Source: a bacterium
GTDB taxonomy: Bacteria; Gemmatimonadota; Gemmatimonadetes; Gemmatimonadales; Gemmatimonadaceae
Direction of reading: 5' to 3'
Assembly: GCA_021802745.1 (NCBI GenBank)
Contig: JAJZRK010000159.1
Location: 1-7,422 of the forward strand
DNA length: 7,422 bases
Below are positions 6,443 to 7,422 of the stretch, in pieces (the stretch's first letter is position 1; each line of letters starts with the position of its first letter). The position numbers and the translations under genes were made by a program. Under the pieces are notes generated by a model, which did no database searches, was not told the origin of the DNA, and worked only from the letters and a program-made list of their open reading frames with translations.

Positions 6443-6456
6443 AAGCGTTCGCGTTT
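6443..6456 (+). terminator. Weak hairpin directly after the second lipoprotein gene
   Basis: AAGCG (6443-6447) pairs with CGTTT (6452-6456), one pair being G-T, around a TTCG loop, immediately after the TAG stop. A second weak stem, AAGACGG/CC(G)GTCTT with one bulge, lies at 6469-6487. Neither is followed by a T-run, so termination of the lipoprotein transcript here is only possible. Confidence 0.25.
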
Positions 6457-6724
6457 GCAGTAGAACAGAAGACGGTCGTCCGGTCTTGCAGAGTAACCGC
6501 CAACGCGGATGGAAGACGGGAATAGACAGGCGGGCCAAGCGATTCGGTAGTCCGACTGTAGCGCGGGGAGGGGTAATCCTTGACGCGAGCTCCCTCGGGG
6601 ACTCGTGAGTCCGGAGCACTGTGGCTCGGAATCAGTCGAACATTGCGACGAGTGGAAGGCCCGCGGACGACCACAGCAGTTCGTGGGAGTGTCGAAACAG
6701 CCAGGCAGGAGCGTGTACGAAGAG
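6457..6724. other. Gene-poor stretch with several inverted repeats
   Basis: No reading frame on either strand resembles a protein family. The most structured part is 6564-6629. GGGAG near 6566-6570 can pair with CTCCC near 6590-6594. GGACTC (6599-6604) and GAGTCC (6607-6612) form a perfect inverted repeat. CCG(G)AGC (6611-6617) pairs with GCTCGG (6624-6629) around a 6-base loop. Two of these stems share bases and would be alternatives. This could be a structured transcript or the remains of a mobile element; the sequence alone does not decide. Confidence 0.35.
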
Positions 6725-6757
6725 GGAGCCAGCGATCCGCTTGGGGTCACTGGCTCC
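6725..6757 (-). terminator. Long hairpin terminator for the HTH gene, possibly bidirectional
   Basis: GGAGCCAG (6725-6732) pairs with CTGGCTCC (6750-6757). The stem continues inside with one mismatch and one G-T pair (6734-6738 with 6744-6748), leaving a 5-base loop, about 13 paired positions in all. On the reverse strand it starts 18 bases after the HTH stop and is followed by CTCTTCG; on the forward strand it is followed by TTGGTTTAATAG. It could stop transcription from both sides, separating the lipoprotein operon from the convergent HTH gene. Confidence 0.65.
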
Positions 6758-6775
6758 TTGGTTTAATAGGAAGGT

Positions 6776-7207
6776 CTATTCAACTGACCCGAGTACCCGC
6801 AGGACGGCCCTCCTTGGCCCGAGTTGCGGGCTGGGTGCATCAGCCTCGATCTTCGCGACTGTCCCTTCGTCGATCCCGGCCAAGGCCGCCAGTCGCTTCC
6901 TGGATAGCCCGCGGCTCAGCCGCGCTCTCCGTATCCGTTCGCCCGGCGTTCGGCCTTCAGGAAGCGGATTGAAGCCCAAGAGGGCGATGATGGCGGGATA
7001 GAAGCGTACTTCAATCGCGGTGTTGTTCAGTTCCCAGTTCACGATTGTCAGCGGGTCAGCACCCAGCCGTACGGCCATTTCTTTCTGCTTCAGTCCAGCT
7101 TCCAGCCTCCAATTCCTCAAGTGCTCGCCTACCGTTGTTGGCTCTAAGACATAGCCAGGAATGGGTTTAGGGGTCTTGAGGGTGATTAGTTGGCAAATTG
7201 GTGGCAC
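6776..7207 (-). CDS. Small DNA-binding protein with two tandem XRE-type helix-turn-helix domains
   Basis: The product is 143 residues and consists almost wholly of two Cro/C1-type HTH units: TVGEHLRNWRLEAGLKQKEM through TIVNWE (about 25-59) and TPGERIRRARLSRGLSRKRL through TVAKIE (about 87-121). They are joined by RFYPAIIALLGFNPLPEG, a linker I recognise from stand-alone HTH proteins of environmental bacteria. There is no effector, catalytic or membrane domain, so a DNA-binding regulator is likely and its target is unknown. The start is GTG 7207-7205; AGGGG on the reverse strand (7219-7215) lies 7 bases before it and is made of comM-fragment sequence. Some homologs have a similar KPxP-rich lead-in, so the coding part may be complete, but a clipped N-terminus at the junction cannot be excluded. 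It faces away from the comM fragment and converges on the lipoprotein genes. Confidence 0.8.
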   Translation of the reverse strand: MPPICQLITLKTPKPIPGYVLEPTTVGEHLRNWRLEAGLKQKEMAVRLGADPLTIVNWELNNTAIEVRFYPAIIALLGFNPLPEGRTPGERIRRARLSRGLSRKRLAALAGIDEGTVAKIEADAPSPQLGPRRAVLRVLGSVE

Positions 7208-7209
7208 AC

Positions 7210-7422
7210 CCGTGCCCCTGCGGACGCGCCGGCACCGACGGGCCCGCGTGCATCTGCTGCGCCAACTACATCGCGCGCTACCGCGCGCGGCTCTCAGGGC
7301 CGCTCGCCGATCGGCTCGACCTGCGCGTCACCGTCGCGCCGGTCGCCCTCGCAGCCATACACCAGGGTGGCGACGAGGCGTCCGCCGCTGTGCGCGTACG
7401 CGTCTCTGCCGCGCGTGACCGC
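7210..7422 (+). pseudogene. comM: comM C-terminal fragment, 5'-truncated second copy (runs off window)
   Basis: From CCG 7210 the frame is open for 71 codons to the window edge and aligns without gaps to residues 348-418 of the intact ComM: PCPCGRAGTDGPAC is identical, and so is IARYRARLSGPLADRLDLRV. By eye 54 of 71 residues match. Upstream in this frame stop codons occur at 7168, 7177 and 7183, and nothing matches the N-terminal domain, Walker A or Walker B, so it cannot be a working ATPase. The GTG at 7201 or TTG at 7198 could in principle start a C-terminal peptide, but there is no well-placed ribosome site. In the metal-binding region the Gly after the last cysteine is now Cys and a nearby Asp is Tyr, hinting at decay. 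The remainder lies beyond the window. Confidence 0.85.

Larger units (their letters stand above)
4185..7209. mobile_element. Accessory island bracketed by intact comM and a comM fragment
   Basis: The stretch between the comM stop codon and the comM-like fragment differs from its flanks. The two lipoprotein genes use many A/T-ending codons, while the flanking genes are strongly G/C-ending. It contains a transposase remnant, secreted proteins of unknown function and an isolated HTH gene. The right border is sharp: comM homology begins at 7210, three bases upstream of the HTH start codon. The left border is not visible; the first 50 or so bases after comM are still GC-rich and could be native flank. 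No integrase, terminal inverted repeat or target duplication was found by eye. Calling it a genomic island is inference from composition, content and the bracketing comM homology. Confidence 0.6.

Noticed and set aside
6580..7001. Forward open frames of 130 and 126 residues at 6580-6972 and 6621-7001
   Set aside because: Shadows opposite the HTH gene that cross its terminator hairpin; no recognisable protein sequence.
7161..7418. 85-residue forward frame at the window end
   Set aside because: Wrong frame; the ComM-like sequence is in the frame starting at 7210, and this one is an Arg-rich shadow.
1..7422. CRISPR arrays, tRNA or rRNA genes, integrase genes
   Set aside because: Looked for by eye on both strands; no regularly spaced repeats, no tRNA-like cloverleaf and no recombinase motifs were found.

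Overview
The window looks like a chromosomal segment of a GC-rich environmental bacterium. Gemmatimonadota or a similar phylum is my best guess: the style of the ComM protein, the small lipoproteins that begin with a G-x-Y-x-L-x-SV-x-G-x-PLP pattern, and the stand-alone double-HTH protein all fit. This rests on recognition only; there is no rRNA or other marker gene to fix the taxonomy.

Layout, left to right. (1) 1-155: the C-terminal end of a zinc-ribbon protein, followed by a GC-rich hairpin and a short CTCYGTG-type repeat. (2) 398-952: a secreted DsrE-family protein, closed by a 12-bp hairpin. (3) 1078-2622: a soluble sensor histidine kinase with two PAS domains and a degenerate G1 box. 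(4) 2679-4184: an intact comM (YifB/Mg-chelatase-like AAA+ protein; in competent bacteria a helicase that helps incoming DNA recombine). (5) 4185-7209: an accessory island of about 3 kb with visibly lower GC. It carries a decayed C-terminus of an IS5-type transposase, a promoter/operator-like block overlapping the end of that remnant, two secreted lipoprotein genes in an operon-like pair (4870-5967 and 6005-6442), a gene-poor stretch with several inverted repeats, a terminator-like hairpin, and a reverse-strand double-XRE HTH gene. (6) 7210-7422: a second, divergent piece of comM matching codons 348-418 of the intact gene, joined abruptly to the start of the HTH gene and running off the window edge.

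The main result is the bracketed arrangement: intact comM, foreign cargo, then a 5'-truncated comM copy in the same orientation. In their first 42 shared codons the copies differ by nine synonymous and three amino-acid-changing single-base substitutions. That pattern suggests two comM alleles that evolved under selection in separate lineages, not a fresh local duplication. The simplest reading is that incoming DNA with its own comM segment recombined or integrated at comM, left a working gene on one side and stranded a relic on the other. comM is already known as an island insertion site in other bacteria (for example AbaR islands in Acinetobacter). No integrase is visible here, so the mechanism is open.

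Apart from the likely lipoprotein pair, the genes do not form an obvious pathway. The kinase and comM are separated by 56 bases on the same strand and could be co-transcribed, but nothing links them functionally.
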